NCBI GenBank assembly: GCA_002900995.3 | Contig: CM035305.1 | Coordinates: forward strand, 3,456,467-3,520,466 | Reading direction: 5' to 3' | Length of the DNA stretch: 64,000 nucleotides | Source of the DNA: Ganoderma boninense | Taxonomy: Eukaryota > Basidiomycota > Agaricomycetes > Polyporales > Polyporaceae | Part shown: positions 15,204 through 27,400 of the stretch, piece after piece | How positions within the stretch are numbered: position 1 is the first letter of the stretch | Layout: every line of letters begins with the position of its first letter | The notes under the pieces: model-generated | The model's input: the letters and a program-made list of their open reading frames with translations, nothing else | Databases searched by the model: none | What the model was told of the DNA's origin: nothing | Position numbers and translations under genes: made by a program

Positions 15204-16474
15204 ATGAGCAGCAAAGGCGTAAAACGCGCGTCCCCCGGCGCAGAGACCGAGAAGAACCCCTTCGGCGACGTCGAGCTGACCGACGAGGATGCCGTCAAGC
15301 TACAGGGCGTCCAAAAGGACATCGCCCGTGTGGAGCTCGCGCTCGGTGCGTTCGAACACACCCCCTAACCCAATTTGCGGGCTCGACGCGTAAAACGACG
15401 GATATGCTGACACCCGACGCGTTCCTTCCTGTCTATATTTGTGCAGAACGGCGCGCGCAGGAGAAGATGGTGCCGGTGTACGAGAAACGGCGCGTGGTGG
15501 TGAAGGCGATCAACAAGTTCTGGCCAGTCGCGCTCATGAACCACGAGCTGATCGGCGTGCACGCGCAGCACAACGCGGACCAGGCGGCGTTGAGCTACCT
15601 GGAGGACGTCTGGCTCATCCGCGACCCGGTCGAGTCGCGTTGCTTCACCCTCGAGTTCGTGAGTAGCTGTCTGTCACGCATGCTTGGAAACGCACCTCCC
15701 ATCCCTTCATCCTCCCACCGTCGTGTTCCCGTTCTTCCCTCTCGCCTCGGTGGCTGTCCTTGTTGAATGAACGAGTCTGCGGCGATTCCTGCCCGGTTGT
15801 GACTAGGGACCAGATGGCTGACACAGGGTTGGGGGACGACAGTACTTCAAGGAAAACCCGTACTTCTCGAACACGATGTTGAAGAAGGAATACAAATACA
15901 TGCCGCCGCCTGTTGAGACGGAGGACAAGCCGGACGCTGATGGGATCACGGAGACGATGCTGGAGTTCTCCTGGCAGCGCGATGTGCAGCCCCAGGTAAG
16001 TTTAGACATTCTGTTTATACCTGCTACAGTGCTTGTTGCCGTCGGCACGGGCGCATCAAGCCTTGACGCGGGGTTTCGCGGGAATTGGTGGCTGAGCATA
16101 CGTGCAGGCGACGAAAATCGAGTGGAAGGACGACACGAAGAACCTCACGAAGCTGCACCCGCGGGTGACGCAGGACGAGGACGAAGACCCGTCTGAGGGC
16201 GGGAGTTTCTTCAACTTCTTCGAAGTCGCGGAGGACCCGTTCGACGTAAGTGGTATTCAGTGGTGCCGTACAGTTGACAGGGACTGATAAGCGATGATGG
16301 ATGCAGGTTGGGGTGGCAATCGCGAATGACGTCTTCCCTGAAGCCATTGAATATTTCCTGGGGCACACGGGGGGCGAGGACCTGGACAGCGACGAGGAGG
16401 AGGACAGCGACGACGATGAGGAGGAGGAGATCGACCTGGAGAAGCCGCGTCCGAAAAAGCAGAAGAAGGCGTAA
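15204..16474 (+). CDS. SET/NAP-family histone chaperone (Vps75/SET type)
   Basis: NAP-family proteins bind histones, shuttle them, and help assemble nucleosomes. The N-terminal dimerisation helix region (DAVKLQGVQKDIARVELAL) is followed by the SET-type globular core (KFWPVALMNHELIGVHA, then YLEDVWLIRDP and YFKENPYFSNTMLKKEY) and FSWQRDVQPQATKIEWK. The C-terminal tail is strongly acidic (runs of D and E) and ends in a basic KPRPKKQKKA that could serve as a nuclear localisation signal. The predicted length of about 280 residues fits SET/Vps75 better than the longer NAP1. There are five exons with introns near 15345-15447, 15659-15841, 15996-16107 and 16244-16306. Confidence 0.9.
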
Positions 16475-16985
16475 GGGTGCGTTGCAGGATGTTCGTTGAC
16501 TCGGCGGCGGGGCGGAGGATGCTGCCGGCATTTGGATGGATGGATGTGCCGGAGACAGGCCGGGAGCGCGGGCCTGACAGGTTCTTGGATGGGGCACGAA
16601 AATGTTGTGCGTCTTGAGGATGATGTCACTAAATATATGCGGCGGTGTATTGGATGCTATAATTGGGGATGCGGCCATTGGGTGCGTGCGGAGGGAGGCC
16701 GGCTCGGCAGGGCAGATGACATGTCCGCCTCTGTGCTGGGAGCGTGCAAGGACCCTCCAACGGGCGTGGACACGGCCGCGGGTGGCTCTCTGTTTGGGTC
16801 TGTTGTCGTGCTTGTCCTCGGTGTAAAACACGGATGAGGTCGCCCACGCCTCTCCCCACTCCCCCGTCCTCGCGGCCGTCCTCTCGTACGCATAGTCTCC
16901 CAGGCGACCTGCCCTCGACGGCGTTCCGTCCTCCCCCAGCCTCCACGACACTCAGCCCAAACCTTACGTTCTTTACACACACACC
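16475..16985. other. Intergenic, promoter of the chitin deacetylase gene
   Basis: No gene recognised. The last 150 bases before 16986 are pyrimidine-rich, with CT-rich stretches typical of strong fungal promoters just upstream of the start codon. Confidence 0.55.
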
Positions 16986-18622
16986 ATGAAGCTCGCGCTT
17001 GTCTCCGCAGTCGCTCTTCCCGCTCTGGTCTCCGCACACGCGCCCCGCGACGCTCACCATGCACGCCAGCAGGCCGCTGCTGCTGCCGCCTCGGGCTCGA
17101 GCTCTGCTGCCCCCGCCTCTTCCGCTGCTGGTGCTACGACTGCCCCCGCTGCGACTTCATTGTCCTCGGTTTCCCTCACCTTCACTTTGGCGTCAACCAA
17201 CCCTTCCGCCGTTCCGCTCTCCCAGATCGTCTCGGGCGCATCCTCTCAGCCGACCGTCGCCGCCACCACCACTTACGCCACCGGTGCTTCCCCCTCCTAC
17301 ATCTCCAAAGCGCCTTCCCTGCCCGACGGTCAGTCCGTTTTCATCTGACATCCTTTCAAATAAAATTTATTTATGCCGTTCATCCTTCTTTGCCTTTATT
17401 CCTCTAGCGCTTGCACTGAATCCCGCCAACTACCCCACCTTGGATAAGACTCCTCCGACGGACTCTCCCGAGGTTCAGCAGTGGATCCAGGAGGTCGCTT
17501 CGTCCGGTGTTACCATCCCCAACATCACCGCGACTGTCGCTGGTGGCTGCCCTACGAACCCGGAGGCGGTTGCGGACACCAGCCGTTGCTGGTGGACCTG
17601 CGGTGGTTGCACTGATGCCGATGATGTCACCCAGTGCCCCGACAAAATGACTTGGGGTCTCACTTACGACGATGGTCCTGCGCTCTACACCGGCGACTTG
17701 CTTCAATACCTCGATACCGTCGACCTCAAGGCCACTTTCTTCATTGTTGGCTCCCGTGCCATCTCCTACCCTGCCCTTCTCCAGGAGGAGTACATGGCTG
17801 GCCACCAGATTGCCGTCCACACTTGGAGCCACCCTCCGATGACCACGCTCACCAACGAACAGATCATCGCAGAGTTCGGATGGACCAAGAAGATCATCAA
17901 GGACGTGCTCGGTGTCACCCCCACCTTCTGGCGCCCGCCTTACGGCGACGTTGACAACCGTGTCCGCGCGATCGCGAAGGCCATGGGTCTCCAGACTTCC
18001 ATTTGGACCCGTATTAGCCCCAGCGCTACGTTCGACACCGGAGGTCGGTACTCCGCCGTCTTGCTCTTCCTCGCGTCAGGGAAAATATGCAAGTGTGACT
18101 GATCCTCGATTGCAATTCTAGACTTCGATATTGCTGGTGGTCTCACGACCTCGACCCAGGTGCTCAACAACTGGGAAAGCATCATCGGCAATGCGACCAC
18201 TATTGACCACGGTTTCATCGTTCTGGAGCACGATCTCTTCCAGCAGACCGTCGATATGGCTACGGGCTACATTCTCCCCGACGCCCTGGCACACAACCCG
18301 CCATTCAAGATCGAGCCCATCATCTCCTGCCTCAACAAGCCCATGCAGGATGCCTACATTGAGACGAACGACAACTCGTCCAACCCCATTGGTGGTATGT
18401 TTGTCTACGCGACCAAGTTGTGTTGAGTACTCATCGCTTCCTTGCTGCACTGCATTCCTAGCGAGCGCGTCTGCGTCTGGCTCTGGCGACGCTGCAGCTG
18501 CTACCGGCAGTGGCAGTGCGGCTGCGGGCAAGAACGGCGCGATGAGCTCGGTCTCCGTCCCAGGCTCCCTCGGTGCTGTTGCGTTCGCCATGATTTCTGG
18601 CGCTTTTGCTCTCTTCTTGTAG
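16986..18622 (+). CDS. Chitin deacetylase (carbohydrate esterase family 4), GPI-anchored type
   Basis: Removes acetyl groups from cell-wall chitin to make chitosan, outside the cell. The protein opens with a secretion signal (MKLALVSAVALPALVSAHA), then an Ala/Ser-rich linker, then the NodB/CE4 domain. Visible CE4 motifs are TYDDGP (motif 1, catalytic and metal Asp), HTWSHPPM (motif 2, metal histidines) and RPPYGD (motif 3). A cysteine-rich patch (SRCWWTCGGC) precedes motif 1. The C-terminus is a Ser/Ala/Gly linker followed by a hydrophobic tail (GAVAFAMISGAFALFL), as expected for a GPI-anchor signal. Three introns are visible, near 17330-17407, 18044-18120 and 18394-18461. The gene lies close to GH72, SUR7 and ATG26 genes, all cell-surface functions. 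Confidence 0.95.
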
Positions 18623-20295
18623 AGCATGGTCAGCTTCGTATACCTGATGTAATGCGCCGTGTTGTGTCATCAACGGACAGCTATCGTATCTTGGCTGATG
18701 TCAACTACAGTAATTACTTTGCCATCCACGTTCTCCCAAAGACGGCGCCTAGACTGGCGTCGTCGGTGCATTGTCCTGGTCGTGCAATGCAAGCGCGCGG
18801 ACTTCTTGGACGCTAAAATATCCCGCTGCATACATACCATTCTCATTCTGATTCCCACCCATGAATGCACTACCGTTGCCATCACAACTCTCCAGCTTGC
18901 CCTTACTACTCTGTTGCTTACTTCCCTTCGCACGACATATATGCACGTAGTATTCCCGCGGGTATTCCGTGTGTAATGGACCATTCCTACCGTACACCCC
19001 CCCTTTCCACCTTGACACGCCCTGGTCCGATTCTTATGACATGCTATGTAATGCCGGTCAGATTTTTAACCTTTGTCCCTCCCGACGGGCTCCAACCTGG
19101 CCCCAATGCTGTGCGCCCGTCCGATCGCTTATGGGGTTACTTACTTGCCTCTTGTCGCCGATTGATAGGACAACGTCGACCACTCTGTCGCAGAATACAG
19201 TGCAGTGCACTACCGAGATGGTTAGCAACCGATCTTCGCATGTGCGGAGCCGGGTCTTGGAAATACTTACATAAGTTCATCCTTTGGTCTTCAGTCCGGC
19301 CCCGCCTTAAAGGTATTGTGTAAGTGAATTCTGGCCCCGCCTTGCATGGGAGCGGTTGCGCCACTGCATATGGATCGCGCGGCGCTCCTAGTTGTCCGTG
19401 ACAGCCTTGAAACACAGTCAGAGCCAGGAGGCGGGGGGGGGGCAGCAGGAAGATGCTCAGGCCTCAGGGCTAACAAGGGTACGCAGCGCTCTGCATCCAC
19501 AAAAACAGTAACGAAGTTGCTGCGTTGAAATTTCGTTGGTGTCAGTGGCCGCTGGGCACCGCCCACAGCCGCCGAATACGGTTCCTCGGCGGTGGTTTTG
19601 AATAGATCCGTACCTACGGTGAACGCGCAGACCTCGGAGGTTTTGGGTGTTGACAGATCGGAGGTCCTCGGCGAGAAGCTTATGGGTGCCGGTACCTGCG
19701 ACCGGCGAGTCATAAGTACAGAAGCCAGGTATAGAAGCACCTGGCAGCCTCCAGGCCAAGCTAGAGTGCCACTGTACACCCATGTTTGGCGGTACCACTG
19801 GCACTCGTGCTCTGGGCTTACCGCAGGGAACCCTTCGGAGCTCGTACACCCGCCAGTGGCCGAGACCGTGCCAAAAGCGGGCAGGAAAATCGCTGACCGA
19901 GGTGGAGAGTCAGAGTCCTGGACCACGTCCAGAAGAAGTGAGTCCATTGTGGGCCCCATAGAGCGGGGCTGACGTCCCTTGGCCGAAGACAGCAATGACG
20001 TGATGGGACACAAGTACTAGGTATGTACCGATAAAAGGATGTGGTAGGGTATGGCAGTGTGGAGATACAGGGATGGAGGAGTTAGAGGGCAGTCATGAGG
20101 CGTAAGTAAAGTTTGTCCAGTCCAGTGTCACGAATCATACACTACCGAGGGAGCGCAGAACACAACGCATCGCTGCTATCGAGTAGTCCGTGAGTTGTGC
20201 TCCACCTTCAGCTCCATGCAGTAGCAGGGTCATGCACAAGTACAGAGAAGCCTGCACTAGAGTCTTCCCAGACGCATCCATACACAGGTCGCCGC
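18623..20295. other. Long intergenic region between two convergent cell-wall genes
   Basis: No gene recognised. It includes both 3' flanks. A 240-codon frame runs on the minus strand at 19291-20013 but shows no known motif and reads through low-complexity proline. A run of ten G lies at 19433-19442, the 11-mer ggccccgcctt is repeated near 19300 and 19335, and a short perfect hairpin (GCCAGGT/ACCTGGC) lies near 19722-19745. It could be a degraded mobile element, but I found no terminal repeats. Confidence 0.45.
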
Positions 20296-22286
20296 TCACG
20301 CGAACGTCAGCGCGGACCCGAGCACGCTGAACACAGCCGCGACGGCGAGGCCGACCAACGCGTTGCCCTCCCCGCCGATCGAAGCGGCGCCGTTCTTGCC
20401 GCCCGAGCTGCTCTTGCCGGTACCAGTCGAGCCCGGCGCGGTGGAGGAAGGCGCAGAGGGTGTGAAGACAGCAGACGGGTTCGTCAGGCAGGAGCTCGCG
20501 GCGGCGTTGGCGCCGGAGACGGAAGAGGGCGCGTTCTGGTTGATCGTCGCGTTCCCGCTGAAGTCGCACGACGTCGCCTTGCGGCCCGTGGCCTCGTAGT
20601 ACTCGGACATCACGAACGAGAGCTTGGTGTCTGTTCCAGGCCGGCCACGTGTGAGCGAACGGCGCGAGTGTGAAGGATGCGAAGGAATGACGTACTAGGG
20701 TCGCAGAACGCGACGCGGCCGTAGGTGCCGGTAGAACCGTTGGCCGAGATATCCGCACAACTACCGCCAACGCTACCTAGAGACGAGCACCCGAAGTCAA
20801 GGAGCGAGCCTACGATGGCGGACGTGTTGCTCGTCTTGGGCGTGAAGACACAGCTCAGGATGCCGTCCAAACACGAGCAAGCTTCGTCGTTAGGAGTGGG
20901 CGGCAACGAGGTCGACGCGAGCCAAGTCGAGTTGTTCGGCGGGCAGCTCGGGAATTGGGTGCTACCGGCTGATGACTGGCTGGGGACGGTGGGGAACGTT
21001 ACATTGCCGTACTGAGCCTTGAGACGGTTGAAGTCGTCGCTGGTCGTGACTGAGTTGCCGTCGATGGTGACCATACCGAACTGGCCATCGTTAGACTGGG
21101 CAGGGAAGTAGCTGAAGGCGACGCCACCAGACCAGATGTTGGACATGGGCTGGCTGAAGATCGTGCCAACTTCCGTCCAGAGACGCGGCGGCTGCTTGAC
21201 GCAGCCAAACTCGGAGAAGTACGCGGGGACGTTGTAGCCTGCGAAGTCGCCGTTCTTCCCAGAGTAGGCAGCCGGCGTATCATCGCCGCACCATTCGCTT
21301 TGGTGCAAAAAGGGCACGCGGAGGCAATACGTCTTAGGAGCGCGTTCACAGGAGATGCTGCGGAGCTGGCTTACTAGTTGTTCAGACCGAAGAGGTCGAT
21401 CGAGGAGGCGCCTGAATTAGCACTCGTGGGATCGCAGGAGAGGTATTCCGCCAAGGGGAGGACCCAGTTGTCGTCGCCGTCAATGGCAGCGTAGCCTACC
21501 AGGGCTGAGGAGCCGATCTTGTTGCTGTTTGCGAGGACACACTACTGTCAGAGTGAACGCGTACGACGACATGAGACGCCCGGGCGGAACTCACAGATAT
21601 GCCCGAACATCCCGAGCCGCCGCCTTGATGAAAGGGGCAGCGTCTGTCCCAGTAGGGTCCACAATGACCTCGTTGCCAACGTTGTAGGCCAGAACGTTGT
21701 CATACTTGTTGAACGCGTTAATAGTGCCGAGATACAGGTCGAGCAGGTTGGTCGTCCATGAGGGGCTAAGACGGTCAATGGAACCGTTCGTCGGAAGCGC
21801 GAGGTCGATACTAAGACGGAGGTTAGCACGCGAGGCTGAGGAGAGGACGAAAGAGACCATACATGGTGTATATGTTAGCGGCACTGAGAGCACTCATACA
21901 AGCATCGTGGTTCAAGGACGAGTTGACGCTGTACACGCGGATGGTGTTGACTCCGAGCTGCTGAAGGAAAGGAATATCGCGCGAGCAAGCAGTGCCATCC
22001 TGGAGGGGGTCGATGAACGTCGAGGGCTCAGAGAAGGGGTTGTTAGGGTCGGTCGAGGTGGCGCCTACCGAACCGAGTTCGACATAAGCCCTGTGCGATG
22101 ATCGCAATTCGAGGACGACGAACCTTGCTCCTGGTACGCCACGCCCTTGATGAAAAAGCGATTGCCGTCTTCTGTGTAGAGGTATCGTCCAGCGCGGGAG
22201 ACCTTTTGGAGTGCGTGTGTACCAGCGGCAATGCCGAGAACACCGAGGGCGAGAGCGACTGCTCTCGAGCAGCACTTGGTGTACAT
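20296..22286 (-). CDS. GPI-anchored 1,3-beta-glucanosyltransferase (GH72 with X8/CBM43), Gas/Gel family
   Basis: Cuts and re-joins beta-1,3-glucan chains in the cell wall. The protein starts at 22286 with a signal peptide ending near GTHA. The GH72 domain shows FIKGVAYQ, DIPFLQQLGVNTIRVYSV, the acid/base glutamate in AYNVGNEV and the nucleophile glutamate in YFSEFGC. A cysteine-rich X8 domain follows (ACSCLDGILSCVF, LDFGCSSLG, GGSCADI, RVAFCDP, SFVMSEYYEATG). It ends in a Ser/Gly linker and a hydrophobic tail (LVGLAVAAVFSVLGSALTFA) expected for GPI anchoring. Several introns are present; the first splice junction, near 22085-22125, is the least certain. With the convergent chitin deacetylase it covers two arms of wall remodelling. 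Confidence 0.93.
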
Positions 22287-22913
22287 GAGACCTCAGTGGA
22301 GGCGTGAAAGAGGGTAGGAGATGGGGGAGACGGACAAGCCGAGGGAGAAATGGAGGGAAGAGGGAAAGAAAGGAGGGACTGGCCCTAGACGGATGTGGGT
22401 TTATGGAAGGGAGGACACTGCCCGCCACCAGCGACTCGCGTGGACCGACTGTCACCGTCGCTCTCACCTGCCCTCACAGCTGGGCGCCCACGGCGAACCC
22501 TGCCCGTGGGAGGCTTGCAATTGCTCCGTACTGCTCACATCACCCATAGTCGCCCAACTCACATCGCCCGCCTAGCTCAATCGGATAGAGCGTCAGACTC
22601 TTACTAGCGGGTGATCTGAAGGCTGCGAGTTCGACCCTCGCGGTGGGCTACTCCTTTTGCCCCATCTTGCAGCTCACTCCGTTGTCTCGAGATGCGACGA
22701 AGGGTTTTCATTTTCGCAGCTCGACTCGTGGCAATTGATAGCATATGGGGCGACTAGAGCGTGGAATTTAAATGCGTAAACTTCTTGTCTATTGTATTAG
22801 TGTACAATCGTCCAATACATAAGCAAATCATAGCGTCCTCGTAGCAAGCGTGAGTGCCGTGCAATGGTGGTGCGAATAAAAACAGTCTAGGATGGCCAGC
22901 ATCGGTGGAAACT
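22287..22913. other. Intergenic: GH72 promoter, tRNA-Lys, and SUR7-type 3' flank
   Basis: The tRNA at 22566-22649 sits 280 bases upstream of the GH72 start codon. Nothing else is recognised. Confidence 0.6.
22566..22649 (+). tRNA. tRNA-Lys(CUU) with a 10-nt intron (second copy)
   Basis: Full cloverleaf identical to the copy at 7859-7942: acceptor stem GCCCGCC/GGTGGGC, anticodon loop CTCTTAA split by a 10-nt intron at 22604-22613, T-stem GCGAG/CTCGC, discriminator T. TTTT follows 5 bases after the end, a minimal Pol III terminator. The seven bases just upstream (TCACATC) are also shared with the other copy, while the rest of the flanks differ. Confidence 0.96.
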
Positions 22914-24043
22914 TCATCCTCGGTATGTGCAGCAGCTGTGCAGCGAGGATGAGCATGTGAAGGAGGTCAAACTTGGCACGGGAACTGCTATACCTGATCA
23001 TATAGGGCATAATTGACACCAGCAGACACGCCCACGAGGCCCACACTAGGAATAGCGCGTTGCCTGTCGAGACTGTGATACCCAAGGGCACAGGTTGGTT
23101 GGCCGACCCCACGACAAAGTTGTTAATGGACTCGGCTTTCTTGATCATGACCGTCCATATTGCCGCGCCAATGAGCAGGGCCAACGCGCCTATCACTGCG
23201 AAAACAGTCGACAGCAGGAACAACAGGGTATGCTTGAGGAACCCACTGCGAAGAAGAAGCATGAGTAAGTTGTCTAACAACGCTGTTTGAAGATTTACGT
23301 GATGAAGGCCAAGGCCGCTGAGATTGTGCCGATGAGGATGAGATAGTACGCTGCATTCGTGAAGTTCCCCAAGTACGTCGAGTCAATGAACGTGCCCTCA
23401 GTGATGAGCGCAGTCGTCAAACTGGTATAATTGGACAGCATGTCTGCCGTGATGACCGTGAATGGTTGGAACCTGTTGGCAGCGGAGACGTTGGAGCAAA
23501 CGCCTTCGGAGCCATTCAAGTAGCCGCAGTAGGAGTAGAGCCCGAACTTGTAGATGTCACGGATGCCTTCCCTTGCTTTCAGCGGAGCGGAAGCGTTTTG
23601 GGCGTACAGTCCACCAACGGGGTCACCTAGGGCAGCTTCGAGGCCTTGCCTTGGGCAGAGTGAGGACCACGGTCTGAGTAGCAGACGTCGCAACACGCAC
23701 CCATAACCAGTCATGTTCACTTGGACCTGCGCGGCTCATGGCGTTAACTCCAACGGTTCTCATGTCGATGTGCGGGCTCGAATCACCATGGATATGCCTC
23801 GAGGTACTTTCGAGGTGTTGATTTGGCCAACCTTGATGCGGGTGAGCTATCAGCCTCGGATAACGATGATCTGAGAGATGTGCTGTGACTCACATGCATG
23901 AAGATGAGCATAATTAACGCTGCGAAGCTTGGCCATGCGTAGGCTTTTTAGTCACAGAACACGGACAGGCGAAGACGGGAGCGGAAGGATTACGGGACTT
24001 ACGAAAGGACAGAGGCGGAACCGATGCAAATTTCGCCCCGCAT
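22914..24043 (-). CDS. SUR7/PalI-family plasma-membrane protein
   Basis: A four-span membrane protein of the SUR7/PalI/Rim9 group, which organises cortical membrane domains or senses ambient pH. Spliced from 24043 the N-terminus reads MRGEICIGSASVLS, then FAALIMLIFMH as the first span and VGQINTSKVPRGISM. The outer loop carries the family cysteine pair in YSYCGYLNGSEGVC. Three more spans follow: YYLILIGTISAALAFIT, LLFLLSTVFAVIGALALLIGAAIW and ALFLVWASWACLLVSIM. The last exon adds SCCTYRG before TGA at 22914. I chose acceptors that restore the family N-terminus: AAG before 23927, and a short exon encoding VQVNMTGYG. The gene is divergent from ATG26, with 382 bases between the starts. Confidence 0.82.
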
Positions 24044-24425
24044 GGTATACTGGAGAGTGAAAGAGGGAAGAAGCGAAGGATTAGGGTATCCAAGACGTAC
24101 TGCGGGGAGACAAATCACAAAAGCCTCGAGGAGTCCTGACGCGACGGGGACCGAACATGCAACCCAGGCGGTTACTTGAGGTCACCTGCCCGAGACGACG
24201 GCCTTCCTTTTTGGGACGATGCGCAAGGGTCGCGTCTGGGCGCCTGGCGTGGCCCGTAATGTGCGTCTCAGCTGCAGTCTCAGCCTCAGTCTGTCGCAGC
24301 CCCGCGCGTCCCCCCCAAGCCCTCGCTCGCCCAGCTATGCGCCTTTGATTACGCGCCTCCACTTCCCCTCTCGTCGCTCCTTCGACCACCCCACGCCTGT
24401 CCGCATCTCCCCCCTCTATCTCGCC
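24044..24425. promoter_or_regulatory. Divergent promoter region, SUR7-type gene and ATG26
   Basis: A 382-base shared upstream region with CT-rich tracts on the plus strand near the ATG26 start (24340-24425). No specific factor site was identified. Inferred from the gene orientation. Confidence 0.5.
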
Positions 24426-27400
24426 ATGGCGCAAGACGGACAGCCAGACTCTCCGTCCACTACCCCGATGTCCTCTCCGACGGTCTCGGCTTCACCCACC
24501 AACCACCCTTCGATTTCCGCTGAATCTGCATCTCACAGCAAGGGTAGCGCGGCCAAGGACATTGCGGAGAAGACCTCGGACAGGTTGGGAAAGAGCAAGT
24601 CCCTTCTTTCCCAGAGCCAACCGGCTTTGCCGCAGTCGAGCCATAAACGCATGTTCAGCCTTACTAGGGGGCAAGGAAAGGAAAGGCAGACACCAACAGG
24701 TGCGCTATTACGCTTTTCTACATGATTAAGGAAGCGCATCTCGACTCATTCGTCGTTCTAGAGGACCAACCAACCTCCCACTCGCAGCAATTACAGTGCC
24801 TTGCATAATTGCGTGAACGCGCCGAAAAATCCCCCGCTGGCGCTTATACTTCGCCTACCAAATACGGATGGATCACGGTCACATGCAACGCCAACGCGTG
24901 CCCCGCCGCCTGTGCACCTCTACAGGTTTTAACGACTGTTCCCCTGTCCCCCACCCTTGTCTACTTCCTGGAGGGCTCAGTGGCTCTCAACGGGTCTCCT
25001 AGTTTATTATTTGGGCCTCAGCTGCTTCGGGAGGCACCCATGCCATCCGGGGGACATGTCACATGAAGGTCACCAACTCGCTTCTGAAGCTTCCCAGGCG
25101 TCCTGATTTGGTAGGCGAACATATAAGCGCCTGCGGGAATTTTTCGGCGCGTTCACGCAATTATGCAAGGCACTGTAGTTCCTTCCTCCCCTCCGCACTC
25201 TCCGCGGAAGCACCGCCGTTTTCTTGGCCCTCCGGGAGATGATGAATCTCCTTTCATTACGCCTACTTCTCCATCTTTGGGGCCCAGCCGCCCAGAGAGC
25301 CTTATATTCCGCGGGTTTCGATCGGTATGTTCGCCTGGCTGATGTCTTTGCGTTGTCTCTCTCCGTTGATCACATGCATTGAACCAGATGCATGCCGGAA
25401 CCCAGACTTTTATTCAAGCACTACAAGCAGTTCCCTGGGCGGAAGATCAGGAGAATGACGAAGACCAAGTGGACCACGATGCCACCCCCGGTGAATCCGA
25501 GAGTGATGACGACGACAGGCTTGGTGAGGATACCTTTTTAGGGTCCCCTGCTTCAATCCTAACACCACATACAACAGTCAACCGTCTCACGTCATCCATC
25601 CACGCCATATACAGACCTTTGGCACGTTTCCGCAAGGGTGAACCTTCGGCGTCCTCGCATCGTGCGGCCAGGAGCCCCGGACTGCCGAGCCTATCTGACA
25701 ACGATGAGACTCCACAATCAGAAGACAAGTCCACGTCGGACGAAGATACCGAGGGCGATTTTGAGCCACATGAGCCTCACTTGATCACTGACTCCAATCA
25801 TTCTGGTCGTTTATCGCCTGAGACGATACCCGATTTGGATACCTCATTGCCAGACGTCTCTAATGGTACGCGGGGGATCGCCAGGTCTGGCAGCATGGCT
25901 ACCGTGCGTCAGAACCGACGCGCTCAGTTGGCCGAGAAGCTACGAGACGTGTTTGAGTTGAGCAACATCAACGAGGTTGTGGCTGGTAAGACTCCATCTT
26001 CCGTTGAATTTTCACATAGGCGAATAGGCTCATCCTCCTTACAGAGATGCCATGTTGGTTGCTTCGTTCAGTCTGTAAGTTCCATTCATCGTGCCTCGTG
26101 TGTGTATGGGCTCACGTCACGAGTAGTGCTGCAAGGATACATGTATCTCACGGATGCATACATCTGCTTTTTCGCGCACCTTCCGTCAAGAGAGGTATAT
26201 CCATTCTGGTAATTAATAAGAATGTCCGCTCAGTATAGCTCAAATAGGATCAAGTGCTGAAGTCCGGCTCTCTGTTCAAGAAGGCTCAACGCACGAAGCG
26301 CTGGATTAGGCATTGGTTCGTTCTCAAGAATGACGTCCTGTCGTGGTACCAATCTGCATCGGTGAGGAGCTTCGTGGTCTCGCGTTTTGGTGGGCGGCTG
26401 AAACCACACACTAGGATCCATATTTCCCACATGGTGTCGTCGATCTCCGCTATGCGATTACCTGCGAGCCGTTGAACGAGAAGGACATCCGCTTGCGTAC
26501 GAACCAGAAATCTATCCGCTTGTCTGCGGATTCCGTTCCAAGCCGTGACGAATGGGTGAAGGCCATCCGAAGAGTCATGTTGAAGGCGCAGAACATGGGT
26601 GACAGTATTAAGGTGAGCAGTTGCTCTGCAATTGGTGCAGTATGGTGCTGAAGTTTCTGCAAAGATTGCTATCCCATACCCAACAGTTATCGACGTCGAG
26701 ATGTCTAGCGCGATGGATTTCAGCGAAACCATTGAGATCAAAGTGCAGGACAAGACCTCTGATTTGGCGATTGACTCGTACTTCTTCGCCTACTTTCAAG
26801 ACCTCCCGAGAGCATTGGAACAAATCCGCGATGCTGTCCGCACGTACAGAGGAATGCCTTCTTCCCAATGCTCGCCAACTGTAGTCGACACCACTAGTGG
26901 CCGTTCTTCAGCAGTGCGGTCGCCGACCAGTCCTTCAACCGAGCACGCGGCGAAATCCTTGTCAGGTTTCAGATTGACCTCGTTACTTCGGCCTCTTCAA
27001 GAGACTCTTCCGCTTGGTCGCTCAGCAAGCACAGCGGCGGGTGCGAGCAACGAGGAGTTCACGCACATCGTGAAGAGAAGTGGCTCGTCGTTCGTGCCTG
27101 CCGTGACGACTAACGAGACCACCTCGCCAACGGAAGGTGGGCCCGGCTCTCTCCGCACCTCGACATCGAGTCTGACGCCCACTATTACCTCCGCCGTCCC
27201 TGACCACACTTACCCCCCTTCAACTTCCGCGTCTCTCGCAGATGTCCGTGCAAGCTCGGCCTTGGGCTCCACCAAGGAATCGAGCGGGAGCGGATGGTCA
27301 GTTGGCATACCCTCAATGCCTTCGATACCTGGGTGGCTTCGCGCCCCTTCACGGAGCTTGTTTGGAGTGGCGTCAACGAGCACAACAGGCTCAGGCTCAC

